A DNA stretch of 9,491 bases, taken from positions 17,603 to 27,093 of the forward strand of contig DKNM01000009.1 of the NCBI GenBank assembly GCA_002470695.1. The letters run 5' to 3'. The notes beneath the pieces are model-generated. The model searched no databases, had not been told where the DNA came from, and saw only the letters and a program-made list of their open reading frames with translations. The stretch is from Candidatus Neomicrothrix sp. UBA7388. Its GTDB lineage: Bacteria; Actinomycetota; Acidimicrobiia; Acidimicrobiales; Poriferisodalaceae. Each line of letters starts with the position of its first letter. The first letter of the stretch is position 1. Of the stretch, positions 1 to 7,313 are shown piece by piece. Position numbers and translations under genes: made by a program.

Positions 1-204
1 AAAAGGTTTAAACCTATCCGATTGTTTGAAAACCTTAGGTTGTATCTCAGCTACCCCCAGCTGGGCTCTGAATTATTGGTAGACGCTGGAAGTGCAGAAT
101 TTGTTATTAAATGGGCACAAGAACACCATTTGAAACCCGATGAATGGACGGTAGACACGGCGAAGGCGCTTGCGCTTCGTCGTGCAGACGAGTTAGCGGT
201 ATAG
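1..204 (+). CDS. C-terminal end of an unrecognised protein (partial)
   Basis: The frame is open from the first base (beginning KRFKPIR) to a TAG stop at 202-204, so this is most likely the last 67 codons of a gene that starts left of the window. A TTG at 22 could serve as a start, but nothing resembling a Shine-Dalgarno site precedes it and the frame continues upstream. The visible part is soluble-looking, with alternating hydrophobic and charged residues (LRLYLSYP, then VIKWAQEHH, then a short helix ending ALRRADELAV). No catalytic motif is recognisable and I cannot name the family. The next gene starts 9 bases after the stop, which suggests the two are cotranscribed. It could be a short independent ORF, but a gene tail is more likely. 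Confidence 0.5.
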   Translation, partial: KRFKPIRLFENLRLYLSYPQLGSELLVDAGSAEFVIKWAQEHHLKPDEWTVDTAKALALRRADELAV

Positions 205-213
205 GAAAATAGC

Positions 214-852
214 ATGGAAGTATCAGAGTTAACTGAAGCGTTGAAGGATCTCGTCAAGACCGCTTACGGAGATAGGGTCGGAACATTCAAGATCCAGTCA
301 GTGGATGAGGCGACTTCTCGGGCGCGTCAAAAAGCCCGGTCTCAACTTTCTAAAGAGCAACGATTGTTCATCGACAGGTCTCTAGTGCCATTTCGAGACT
401 GGCTGATCGAACGTGACCCAGAAGCGGCCGAGCGTGTTGCTAGCGGTGCTCCTGCACCTCAAGATATCGAAACCGCTGTTCGCGCAGCTGAGGACCATGC
501 TGCTGCCCTCTTAGCTCCGGACCTCAACGAAGCGGAGACGGAGTTACTGCTGGCGCGACTGAAAAATGGGCGGATTGAAACTATTGAGGAGCGCAATAGT
601 CTCCGCGGCGCACCATTGCGGTTCTCTAATCGTCACGTGCGAACGATGGCTGGAGGCTTTGCGATTATATTTCTTGGGTCCGGTGTAGCGGGAGTAACGG
701 CGGAAGTTGGAACTGTCGTAACTATCGCAGGCGCAGCGATCTTTGTATGGGGCTTCCGTAAATGGAAATCTGGTGAGACGACTTCAAATGTGCCTAGTGT
801 TTCTGTGTTCAAGGGCGGAAAAATCAAGCGCGAGGGCCCGGGAGCTCTATAG
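214..852 (+). CDS. Hypothetical protein with C-terminal double membrane helix
   Basis: A 212-residue protein starting at ATG 214, preceded by an AGGA ribosome binding site at 203-206 with a 7-base spacer. Residues 1-140 are hydrophilic, mostly helical-looking and rich in Ala, Glu and Arg, with no recognisable enzyme motif. Residues about 145-160 and 164-181 form two hydrophobic stretches separated by a short Ala-Glu-containing turn, consistent with a helical hairpin in the membrane. The tail is basic (FRKWK, later KGGKIKR) and probably cytoplasmic by the positive-inside rule, which would also put the N-terminal domain in the cytoplasm. The gene follows the partial gene by 9 bases and converges on trpS with a 9-base gap. 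I do not recognise the family. The reading frame is well supported by length, start signal and composition; the function is unknown. Confidence 0.65.
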   Translation: MEVSELTEALKDLVKTAYGDRVGTFKIQSVDEATSRARQKARSQLSKEQRLFIDRSLVPFRDWLIERDPEAAERVASGAPAPQDIETAVRAAEDHAAALLAPDLNEAETELLLARLKNGRIETIEERNSLRGAPLRFSNRHVRTMAGGFAIIFLGSGVAGVTAEVGTVVTIAGAAIFVWGFRKWKSGETTSNVPSVSVFKGGKIKREGPGAL

Positions 853-861
853 ATGAAAACT

Positions 862-1860
862 CTATTTGAGTGGTAGGAATCCCATAGCTGTTTTCGCTCG
901 CTCAACCGTGACAGCAGCGACCTCCGATGCTTTCTCAGCACCGCGAGCGATAATGCGGTCAAGTTCAGCCGGATCTGCCAGAAGCTCCGAGCGTCGTTGT
1001 TGAACTGGCGTAAGGACCTCAATTACGGCATCTGCCGCATCCGCTTTTAAAGGGCCGTATTGTGTGTATTTGTCGGCCAGTTTGTCGGGCTCGCTATTAG
1101 TAGCGGCTCCTAGAATTGAGAGAAGGTTTGACACACCAGGCTTGGTCTCGAAGTCAAAGCTCACGTCGTTGCTGGAATCGGTAACGGCTCGTTTGAATTT
1201 CTTTGCTATTGAAGTTGGGTCTTCGAATATCCCAATTGTGCCGTTCGCTGACTCTGAAGATTTGGACATCTTGTTCTTAGGCTCTTGCAGGTCCATCACC
1301 CGTGCTGCAACTTTTGGAATTGCGGCCGACGGTATGATCAGCGTCTCGCCATATCTTGAATTAAAGCGCTCCGCTATGTCTCGGGTTAGCTCCAAGTGTT
1401 GGCGCTGGTCGTCTCCTACCGGCACTCGATCCGCATCGTAAATCAAAATGTCGGCTGCCATCAGGGCAGGGTAAGTGAAGAGACCAGCGGAAACCTGTTC
1501 TTGCCCCGCGTCGCCTTGCTTAGTGGATTTGTCCTTAAATTGGGTCATTCTGCGTAGCTCTCCGAATGAAACGGTGCATTCGAGGAGCCAAGACAATTCT
1601 GTGTGGAAAGGAACATGGCTTTGCACGAACAACGTGCAGATCTCTGGGTCTAAGCCAACAGCAACCAAAGTTGCCATTGTCTCTAGGGTCTTGGAACGGA
1701 GCTCTTCCGGAGCCTGCGGAACCGTTACGGCATGTAGGTCGACTGCGCAGTAAAAGCTGTCATGTTCGTGCTGGTCGACGGTCCATTGCCGCAGGGCGCC
1801 CAAGTAGTTGCCGAGATGAATTTCGCCGGTCGGTTGTATACCTGACAGAACACGTGTCAT
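862..1860 (-). CDS. trpS: Tryptophanyl-tRNA synthetase (TrpRS)
   Basis: Encodes a 332-residue class Ic aminoacyl-tRNA synthetase that activates tryptophan with ATP and charges tRNA-Trp in the cytoplasm. The N-terminus carries the family signature SGIQPTGEIHLGN, containing the HIGH-like motif HLGN at residues 15-18. The Rossmann fold continues with CAVDLHAVT (38-46), LMAADILIYDAD (133-144) and PVGDDQRQHLELTRD (147-161). The second ATP-binding motif KMSKS is intact at 197-201. Length matches bacterial TrpRS and no break is seen. The ATG at 1858-1860 immediately precedes the conserved N-terminal motif. There is no clear Shine-Dalgarno site; instead TACCTT lies 7 bases upstream, suggesting a leaderless message. 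It is transcribed divergently from scpA, and its 3' end lies 9 bases from the hypothetical gene at 214-852. Confidence 0.97.
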   Translation of the reverse strand: MTRVLSGIQPTGEIHLGNYLGALRQWTVDQHEHDSFYCAVDLHAVTVPQAPEELRSKTLETMATLVAVGLDPEICTLFVQSHVPFHTELSWLLECTVSFGELRRMTQFKDKSTKQGDAGQEQVSAGLFTYPALMAADILIYDADRVPVGDDQRQHLELTRDIAERFNSRYGETLIIPSAAIPKVAARVMDLQEPKNKMSKSSESANGTIGIFEDPTSIAKKFKRAVTDSSNDVSFDFETKPGVSNLLSILGAATNSEPDKLADKYTQYGPLKADAADAVIEVLTPVQQRRSELLADPAELDRIIARGAEKASEVAAVTVERAKTAMGFLPLK

Positions 1861-1867
1861 AAGTCCG

Positions 1868-1873
1868 AAGGTA
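1868..1873 (-). promoter_or_regulatory. Putative -10 element for leaderless trpS
   Basis: On the minus strand TACCTT ends 7 bases before the trpS ATG. It fits the TANNNT form of actinobacterial -10 hexamers and would place transcription start at or next to the start codon. No convincing -35 hexamer is visible. Support comes mainly from the same arrangement at three other genes in the window. Confidence 0.4.
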
Positions 1874-1960
1874 GCGCAGTCGCGCGTTGAAACCCCAGAG
1901 AAACCGAGTCAATCACAAAATGAGAGACCTAGCGTGTTACAAGGATGTCATTTAGTCAGC

Positions 1961-1966
1961 TATCGT
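1961..1966 (+). promoter_or_regulatory. Putative -10 element for leaderless scpA
   Basis: TATCGT ends 6 bases before ATG 1973, exactly where a -10 box (-12 to -7) would sit if transcription began at the A of the ATG. A weak TTACAA at 1937-1942 could be a -35 with an 18-base spacer, but it matches TTGACA at only three positions. This hexamer supports ATG 1973 over the upstream GTG at 1934. It would head the scpA to plsC run. Confidence 0.4.
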
Positions 1967-1972
1967 ATTGAA

Positions 1973-2779
1973 ATGCCCTATGCGGTCCAGACCGAGGTTT
2001 TCGAAGGCCCCTTTGATGTCTTATTGAGGTTGATTCTGGATCAAGAAGTAGATCTATACGAAATTTCGCTCACCAATATCGTTGATGCCTACCTGACAGA
2101 AATGGAAAGAATATTGAGTGGAGCGGCCAACGACGGCAACAATTCGGGAGTTGATCTCGAATTAGCAACTGAGTTTTTGTTAATTGCTGCAACACTTGTT
2201 GAATTAAAAACTCGACGTTTGCTGCCGGACAGAACCGACGGAGACCTCGACGAAGAGTTTGGGCTCTGGGAGGAAAGAGACTTGCTCTTGTCTCGTTTGC
2301 TCGAGTGCAAGACCTTCAAAACCGCAGCTTCAATTTTTAGGCAGATGAGTCATCAAGCTTCCTTCGCTTACTCGCGCACTGCAGGGCCGGAAGACAAGTT
2401 CTTGGCCATAGCTCCAGATCTGCTGGGAGGCGTCACAGGAGAAAACCTAGGGTGGGCGTTGATCTCGGCTCTTACTCCTAAAATGATTGAGAAAGTTGAC
2501 CTCGGTCACGTAACACCAGTTGCGGCATCCGTGACCGACGCGATGTTTGAAATTATTGAGGAGCTACCTGTCGATGGAAGCGTCAGTTTCAAGGCGCTGA
2601 CTGATGGCCTTGTCGACCGAATTGAAGTTGTAGTTCGCTTCCTTGCTATTTTGGAGCTCTTCAAACAGGGACAAATTGAACTGAGTCAAGAACAGCGTTT
2701 CGGTGATATCACTCTGACTCGACTTGCGGACCAGGTCGAACCCTTCGCTGCCGCTGTCGGAAGCTCCTACGATGGTTGA
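1973..2779 (+). CDS. scpA: Segregation and condensation protein A (kleisin)
   Basis: A 268-residue kleisin subunit that bridges the two heads of the SMC dimer and binds ScpB, forming the bacterial condensin for chromosome compaction and segregation. The N-terminal SMC-contacting helix motif FEGPFDVLLRLI is at residues 10-21, followed by VDLYEISLTNIVDAYL (26-41). The helix EFLLIAATLVELKTRRLLP (67-85) is typical of ScpA, and the C-terminal winged helix is near residues 190-250 (VVRFLAILELFKQG at 219-232). I chose ATG 1973 because it directly precedes the conserved start of the family and has a -10-like hexamer 6 bases upstream. The GTG at 1934, preceded by a weak GAGAG at 1922-1926, would add 13 residues and remains possible. 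The stop overlaps the scpB start by 8 bases, indicating translational coupling and matched expression. Confidence 0.94.
   Translation: MPYAVQTEVFEGPFDVLLRLILDQEVDLYEISLTNIVDAYLTEMERILSGAANDGNNSGVDLELATEFLLIAATLVELKTRRLLPDRTDGDLDEEFGLWEERDLLLSRLLECKTFKTAASIFRQMSHQASFAYSRTAGPEDKFLAIAPDLLGGVTGENLGWALISALTPKMIEKVDLGHVTPVAASVTDAMFEIIEELPVDGSVSFKALTDGLVDRIEVVVRFLAILELFKQGQIELSQEQRFGDITLTRLADQVEPFAAAVGSSYDG
2759..2763 (+). promoter_or_regulatory. Ribosome binding site deciding the scpB start
   Basis: GGAAG, lying inside the end of scpA, ends 8 bases before ATG 2772. A longer frame could start at TTG 2724, but that codon has no such site and would add 16 residues overlapping the scpA wing domain. 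The site therefore favours ATG 2772. Confidence 0.55.
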
Positions 2780-3506
2780 CAACTCGCCCGACGAATTTGA
2801 GCGTTTGGCAGCGCAACTTAATAGTGATGGCGACCTACCGGGTTCTTCAGTTTCGTCTCATGATCTCGTGGATGTGGAGGCCAGTGCGGTTCCAGCGGAA
2901 GTTGCCGCTGCGTTAGAAGCCATCGTCATGGTTGCAACCGATCCAGTTGCTCCAACAGTGCTCGCTCAGTTGCTCGAAGTGAGCGTGTCAACCGTTGACT
3001 CTCTATGTGAGTCGCTAGCTCAAAGTTACGCGGAGGAGCAACGGGGCTTCACGATAGCTCGGGTGGCAGGAGGGTATCGATACCAGACTGCCGAGGCTCA
3101 AGCACCGTATGTGGAGCGATTCGTGATGGAGGGACAGACCACGCGCCTTTCGACAGCGGCTCTAGAGACGCTGGCCATTGTGGCCTATAAGCAGCCTGTC
3201 TCAAGAGCGCAGATAGCCTCGATTCGTGGTGTTAACGTTGATGGCGTTACCCGCACTCTGCATCAGCGGGGGTACATCCAAGAGCTTGGGCGAGATCCTG
3301 GCCCCGGCAACGCAACAATGTATGGGACTACTTCATTGTTCCTTGAGCAGTTAGGGATGGATTCTCTTGACGATTTACCTAATTTGAGTGAGCTCGTGCC
3401 CGATGTAGATGTGGTTGAGACTCTCGAAGCGGTGTTGCGCGGTGTGGATGAGCAAAGCCAATCTCAATTGGCAGACAATTCTGAGGATTCGGACTCGGCT
3501 CCGTGA
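2772..3506 (+). CDS. scpB: Segregation and condensation protein B
   Basis: A 244-residue ScpB, which dimerises and binds the ScpA kleisin in the SMC-ScpAB condensin. Residues 1-40 are an acidic, probably disordered extension. The first winged-helix domain covers about 43-105 (AALEAIVMVATDPVAP, then GGYRYQT). The second covers about 126-195 and holds the strongest family signature: LSTAALETLAIVAYKQPVSR (126-145), IRGVNVDGV (151-159), then GRDPGPGNATMYGTT (173-187). The sequence FLEQLGMDSLDDLPNL (190-205) closes the conserved core, and a second acidic, low-complexity tail follows. ATG 2772 overlaps the end of scpA by 8 bases, and the TGA overlaps the rluB GTG by 4 bases. This tight coupling matches the standard scpA-scpB-rluB order in actinobacteria. 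Confidence 0.95.
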   Translation: MVDNSPDEFERLAAQLNSDGDLPGSSVSSHDLVDVEASAVPAEVAAALEAIVMVATDPVAPTVLAQLLEVSVSTVDSLCESLAQSYAEEQRGFTIARVAGGYRYQTAEAQAPYVERFVMEGQTTRLSTAALETLAIVAYKQPVSRAQIASIRGVNVDGVTRTLHQRGYIQELGRDPGPGNATMYGTTSLFLEQLGMDSLDDLPNLSELVPDVDVVETLEAVLRGVDEQSQSQLADNSEDSDSAP

Positions 3507-4222
3507 CGGAGGAGGAGCCTCTCGAGCGGCTCCAAAAAGCTTTGTCGCGTGCGGGGGTTGCTAGCAGGCGTGTCAGTGAGGGAATGATTGAGGCTGGGCG
3601 CGTGACTATAAACCGACGGGTGGCGACGGTCGGCGACAGAGTAAGCGTGACCGATCGCATTGAGCTTGACGGTATACCGGTTATCCGCGACCCGGATTTG
3701 GTTCACTACCTGTTGAATAAACCGGTTGGAGTTGTGTCGACCTCTAAGGATCCCCAGAAAAGGCGAACTGTTGTTGACTTGGTCTCGTCAAACGAAAGGA
3801 TATTCCCCGTTGGTCGTCTGGATGCCGACAGTGAAGGACTCATCATTTTGACTAATGATGGAGAACTTACTCATCGTTTGACCCACCCAAGTTTCGGTGT
3901 TTCGAAAGAGTATTTGGTTCACGTCGAGGGGGTGCCATCGCGTTCCTCTCTTAGGTTGTTGCGAGAGGGAGTGGAACTTGAAGACGGGTGCACGGCGCCA
4001 GCTAATGTAGCTATGCCTCAAGACGGTGTTATGAGAATAACGATTCATGAGGGTCGCAATCGGCAAGTTCGAAGAATGTGCGCTGCGATCGGTCATCCGG
4101 TCCAGCGGCTCGTGAGAGTTCGGATTGGCTCTATCAAGGATCCCTCTTTGCGGGTAGGAACAGCGAGGCGGCTTTCAGTTGAGGAAGTGCGCTCTCTTTA
4201 CGAGGCCACTACCAATTCTTAA
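3503..4222 (+). CDS. rluB: 23S rRNA pseudouridine synthase, RsuA/RluB family
   Basis: A 239-residue RsuA/RluB/E/F-type enzyme that isomerises a uridine in rRNA to pseudouridine. An N-terminal S4 RNA-binding domain spans about residues 7-55 (ERLQKALSRAGVASRR at 8-23). The catalytic domain follows, with LNKPVGVVST (71-80) and GRLDADSEGLIILTNDGEL (104-122), in which D107 is the expected catalytic aspartate. The RNA-contacting segment EGRNRQVRRM (183-192) is intact. The GTG start overlaps the scpB stop in a GTGA arrangement. A GAGGA at 3483-3487 is 15 bases away, so initiation probably depends on coupling. The purine-rich run just after the start encodes three Glu residues and is not a binding site for a later start. 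Position next to scpB favours the RluB subfamily over RsuA, which would act on 16S rRNA; the exact target uridine is inferred. Confidence 0.93.
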   Translation: MTEEEPLERLQKALSRAGVASRRVSEGMIEAGRVTINRRVATVGDRVSVTDRIELDGIPVIRDPDLVHYLLNKPVGVVSTSKDPQKRRTVVDLVSSNERIFPVGRLDADSEGLIILTNDGELTHRLTHPSFGVSKEYLVHVEGVPSRSSLRLLREGVELEDGCTAPANVAMPQDGVMRITIHEGRNRQVRRMCAAIGHPVQRLVRVRIGSIKDPSLRVGTARRLSVEEVRSLYEATTNS

Positions 4223-4223
4223 T

Positions 4224-4271
4224 CTCACTTCAAGCTTCGGTGTCAGCTTCGCTACCATCTCAAAGGTGAGG
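4224..4271 (+). promoter_or_regulatory. tyrA ribosome binding site with possible RNA fold
   Basis: This 59-base spacer is the only real gap in the scpA-plsC run. AGGTGAGG at 4264-4271 is the best Shine-Dalgarno match in the region and ends 10 bases before TTG 4282. Part of it, GTGAG (4266-4270), is complementary to CTCAC at 4224-4228. Between them lies a second small stem, AAGCT (4232-4236) with AGCTT (4245-4249). The two stems could nest and hide the binding site. There is no U-tract, so it is not a typical intrinsic terminator. The stems are short and could be chance. Confidence 0.3.
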
Positions 4272-4281
4272 CCAATTACTT

Positions 4282-5370
4282 TTGGACAGAATTGCTTTTC
4301 AAATGAGTAACAACCTGCGTCGCGCTCAGATCATTGGGACAGGTCTAATAGGCGGCTCAGTCGCGCTAGCGTTACGAAACGCGGGTTGGCACGTTACGGG
4401 GAGAGATAAAGACCCCCAGCGGTCTGAAAGAGCTAAAGAACTTGAGGTCATTGACGAGATCGGGCACGACTCTGATGCGCACTTGACGGTGGTAGCAGTT
4501 CCAGCCAGTTCGCTTGAGAATGAGGTTCTAGAGGCGCTCGAAACGACCTCCGGGATAGTGACCGACACGGGAAGTGTTAAGGCCCCGATCGCTATGAAGA
4601 TAGCTAATGACCGTTTTATTCCCGGGCATCCGATGGCGGGATCAGAACAAGATGGCGTAGATGGTGCAGACGCAACGATCTTCGATGGCGCGGTTTGGGT
4701 GTTAACACCAACGGAGGAAACGGACGACGATTCGCTCAGGGAACTACAGGCAACACTTACTTCCTTCGGCTCCGATGTAGTAACTATGAACCCTGAAAGG
4801 CATGATGCATTGGTAGCCATAGTGTCTCACGTGCCCCATCTGACAGCGGCGAGTCTTATGTGTCTAGCGGACGATCGGGCCTTAGATGACGCTCCGTTGC
4901 TCCGGTTAGCTGCTGGCGGTTTCAGGGACATGACGCGAATTGCAGCTGGCCAACCTGAAATATGGTTGGACATCTGTAACGAGAACCGAGATGCGATAGT
5001 GAGCGTGCTCGACGAGTTCGCTGACCGAATCGATCAGATTCGTTCAATCGTTGCGAACTCTGACCGCAGCGGTTTAGTAGAACTTCTTTCGCAAGCTCGG
5101 CGAGCTCGAACAAACTTGCCTTCTCGTTATGTGCGTCCGCAAGACTTGATTGAAGTGCGAATTCCGATACCTGACAGAAAGGGCCAAATCGCTAGCATTA
5201 CGATGCTGGCTGCCGACTGCGATGTCAACGTCGCCGACATAGAGGTCGCGCATTCGACCGAAGGCGCTCAGGGCGTTCTGGTACTAGTCGTCGCAAGGGC
5301 CGAAGTTCAAAGGTTCCTTGCGGTATTGGCTGGCCAAGGTTATCGACCTACGACGCGAGAGTTGGCTTGA
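4282..5370 (+). CDS. tyrA: Prephenate dehydrogenase with C-terminal ACT domain
   Basis: A 362-residue enzyme that oxidatively decarboxylates prephenate to 4-hydroxyphenylpyruvate, the committed step to tyrosine. The N-terminal Rossmann fold has the nucleotide-binding loop GTGLIGGS (19-26); R41 and D42 near the end of strand 2 may bear on NAD/NADP choice. Substrate-site motifs follow: VTDTGSVK (93-100), GHPMAGSE (115-122) and SHVPH (182-186), then the helical dimerisation domain (GGFRDMTRIA, 212-221). Residues about 289-345 form an ACT domain (IPDRKGQIASIT), the usual seat of amino acid feedback in this family, so inhibition by tyrosine is plausible. TTG 4282 has a Shine-Dalgarno site 10 bases upstream. 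ATG 4303 is an alternative start, giving a protein beginning MSNNLRR, but lacks one. An arogenate substrate cannot be excluded. The stop shares one base with the next start. Confidence 0.92.
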   Translation: MDRIAFQMSNNLRRAQIIGTGLIGGSVALALRNAGWHVTGRDKDPQRSERAKELEVIDEIGHDSDAHLTVVAVPASSLENEVLEALETTSGIVTDTGSVKAPIAMKIANDRFIPGHPMAGSEQDGVDGADATIFDGAVWVLTPTEETDDDSLRELQATLTSFGSDVVTMNPERHDALVAIVSHVPHLTAASLMCLADDRALDDAPLLRLAAGGFRDMTRIAAGQPEIWLDICNENRDAIVSVLDEFADRIDQIRSIVANSDRSGLVELLSQARRARTNLPSRYVRPQDLIEVRIPIPDRKGQIASITMLAADCDVNVADIEVAHSTEGAQGVLVLVVARAEVQRFLAVLAGQGYRPTTRELA

Positions 5371-7313
5371 TGGAGCGGCGGCGGATCACTCCATTCGCTA
5401 GACCTAGTGAAGGGTCTGCGAATGTTCCTGGATCGAAGAGCCACACAAATAGGGTTCTCTTGTGTGCTGCTCTTGCCGATGGGGCTAGTCGAATTTCTGG
5501 AGCACTGTTTGCCGATGATACGGAAGCGATGCTTGAGGCTGTCCGTGCCTTAGGCGCAAAGACCGTGATTGTCGAAGATGAAGAAATTTTAGAGATCAAT
5601 GGCGTAGGGAAACCCCCGCGATTTGGAAACTTGACTGTTGACTTTCGGTCGTCGGGCACGACTTCGCGGTTTCTGATTCCAGTTATCGCGGCTGGGCATG
5701 GGACTGCTGTGGTCGATGGCAGCGAACAACTGCGTTCGAGACCTTTTGGTGAACAACTGGCTGCGCTTAACGCTTTGGGTGCGCAAATTAGTTCGCTGAA
5801 CGATAGTGACGAATTGCCGCTCGAAATTCACGCCAGAGGTGTAAAGGGCGGAGAAATCGAAGTCAGTGGGGAAGCGAGTAGTCAGTTCATTAGTGGGTTA
5901 CTTATGGCGGCGCCCCTGTTTGAAGAAGGCCTTACATTGAAAGTGCCTGGGCGGTTAGTTAGTCGGCCTTACGTCGACCTGACAGTCGAAGTGATGTCTG
6001 ATTTCGGGGTATTTGTCGAAATGCCAGATGACTCCACTTTCGTTGTTCGCCCTCAGACATATGCGCCGAGCAATATTTTGATTGAGCCTGATGCTTCGGC
6101 TGCGTCCTATTTTTTTGCCGCTGCGGCAATAACAGGTGGTACTGCACGTGTGGAAGGGCTTAACGCAGCTTCGCTGCAAGGTGACATCGAGTTTGTGAGG
6201 GTCTTAGAAAAACTCGGAGCGAAAGTAGTTTGGGATGATGCCTATATTCAGGTTGAAGGCAGAGGGTTAAGTGGAGGTCGTTTTGATCTAAGCGACTTTT
6301 CGGACACAGCGCAGACTTTGGCTTCGGTCGCTGCGTTCGCTGATTCGGAAATCGAAATTACCGGCGTCGGATTTATTCGTGCAAAGGAAACGAACCGAAT
6401 CGCCGCTTTAGTTTCTGAACTGACGAAATGTGGGGTTGAGGTATCTGAGACTAACGATGGACTTAAAATAACGCCTAATAAATGGCTTCTTCGGGGTGCA
6501 GAGATTGACACCTACGAGGATCACCGCATGGCCATGTCGATGTCGTTAATCGGGTTGCGGGTGCCGGGTCTTGAAATTCGGGACCCGAGTTGCGTTGAGA
6601 AGACGTTTCCCAGCTTCTACGAATCGTTAGAAATGTTGCGTCCGAAACCTCAAAAACGGCCTGACTTGCTTGCAGTTATTGCGATTGATGGGCCAGCGGG
6701 GTCGGGCAAGTCAACTGTGGCAAAGCAATTGGCGCGAGAACTGCGGCTACCCAACTTCGATACAGGGGCTATGTACAGAGCGGTGGCTGCTGCTGCGCTT
6801 CGCGCGAACGTTCATCCTTCAGATCTCGACGGAATCTCCGCCATAGCCCAGACAGCGGAGATCGCTATCGGTGAGCGGATATTCATTGACGGTTCTGATG
6901 CGACGGAAGAAATCCGAAGTCCGGAGGTAAATCAGCTAGTTAGCGTTGTCGCAGCAACCTCGAGTGTTAGAAAAGTTTTGGTGCCGCGACAACGGAAGTG
7001 GGCTACAGATTTAGGCGGCGGAGTAATGGAGGGTCGCGATATAGGCACCAAAGTCTTCCCGGACGCGACCTTCAAGGTATTTCTCACAGCTGAACTAGCA
7101 ATTAGAGCTCGGCGGCGCTTTGATGAAAGCTCAGGAGTTAGCTTTGAAGATGTTTTGAGTGATCTCAAGCGACGGGACCACGTGGACTCAACTCGTTCTG
7201 ACTCGCCCCTGGAAGTTGCCCCAGGAGCTTTGATCTTTGACTCCAGTCGCCTGAGCACGGAAGAAGTTGTAGGAGAACTAGCAATTATTTTTGACACATT
7301 GATAGAGCCTTAA
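5370..7313 (+). CDS. aroA-cmk: Fused EPSP synthase and cytidylate kinase
   Basis: A single 647-residue frame joins two enzymes. Residues 1 to about 424 are 3-phosphoshikimate 1-carboxyvinyltransferase, which adds PEP to shikimate 3-phosphate: PGSKSHTNR (20-28), SSGTTSR (94-100), SSQFISGLLMAAPL (170-183), SDTAQT (311-316, Asp 312 expected catalytic), RAKETNR (337-343), DTYEDHRMAMS (380-390) and EKTFPSF (410-416). After a short basic Pro-rich linker (about 424-434), residues 435-647 are CMP/dCMP kinase: Walker A GPAGSGKST (441-449), DTGAMYRAV (464-472), GRDIGT (555-560) and RRDHVDSTR (601-609). Both halves are near full length with all key motifs, so both activities are expected. The start is ATG 5370, sharing one base with the tyrA stop and preceded by GAGAG at 5357-5361; TTG 5367 is an equally placed alternative that adds one residue. 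Confidence 0.95.
   Translation: MERRRITPFARPSEGSANVPGSKSHTNRVLLCAALADGASRISGALFADDTEAMLEAVRALGAKTVIVEDEEILEINGVGKPPRFGNLTVDFRSSGTTSRFLIPVIAAGHGTAVVDGSEQLRSRPFGEQLAALNALGAQISSLNDSDELPLEIHARGVKGGEIEVSGEASSQFISGLLMAAPLFEEGLTLKVPGRLVSRPYVDLTVEVMSDFGVFVEMPDDSTFVVRPQTYAPSNILIEPDASAASYFFAAAAITGGTARVEGLNAASLQGDIEFVRVLEKLGAKVVWDDAYIQVEGRGLSGGRFDLSDFSDTAQTLASVAAFADSEIEITGVGFIRAKETNRIAALVSELTKCGVEVSETNDGLKITPNKWLLRGAEIDTYEDHRMAMSMSLIGLRVPGLEIRDPSCVEKTFPSFYESLEMLRPKPQKRPDLLAVIAIDGPAGSGKSTVAKQLARELRLPNFDTGAMYRAVAAAALRANVHPSDLDGISAIAQTAEIAIGERIFIDGSDATEEIRSPEVNQLVSVVAATSSVRKVLVPRQRKWATDLGGGVMEGRDIGTKVFPDATFKVFLTAELAIRARRRFDESSGVSFEDVLSDLKRRDHVDSTRSDSPLEVAPGALIFDSSRLSTEEVVGELAIIFDTLIEP

Noticed and set aside
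849..865. Short inverted repeat ATAGA/TCTAT at the convergent 3' ends of the hypothetical gene and trpS, as a possible terminator
   Set aside because: The stem is only 5 A/T-rich pairs with a 7-base loop and no U-tract on either strand, too weak for an intrinsic terminator.
633..1022. Minus-strand 129-codon open frame spanning the trpS end and the hypothetical gene
   Set aside because: It overlaps two better-supported genes, has unnatural composition and no start signal.
1064..1441. Plus-strand 125-codon open frame opposite trpS
   Set aside because: It is the complement of highly conserved TrpRS codons and shows no family features of its own.
1934..1972. Upstream GTG start adding 13 residues to ScpA
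   Set aside because: It has only a weak GAGAG site, and the added residues fall outside the conserved N-terminus; the -10-like hexamer at 1961-1966 also lies inside this stretch. Kept as an alternative in the scpA entry.
2724..2771. TTG start giving ScpB 16 extra residues
   Set aside because: It would overlap scpA by 56 bases and has no ribosome binding site, whereas ATG 2772 has GGAAG 8 bases upstream.
3508..3515. Strong purine-rich GGAGGAGG just inside rluB, suggesting a later start
   Set aside because: It encodes consecutive Glu codons, and the next in-frame start-like codon (TTG 3542) is 26 bases away and would cut into the S4 domain.
4326..4820. Minus-strand 164-codon open frame opposite tyrA
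   Set aside because: It lies wholly within tyrA, its product is a Ser/Thr/Val-rich sequence typical of an antisense shadow, and it has no recognisable motif.
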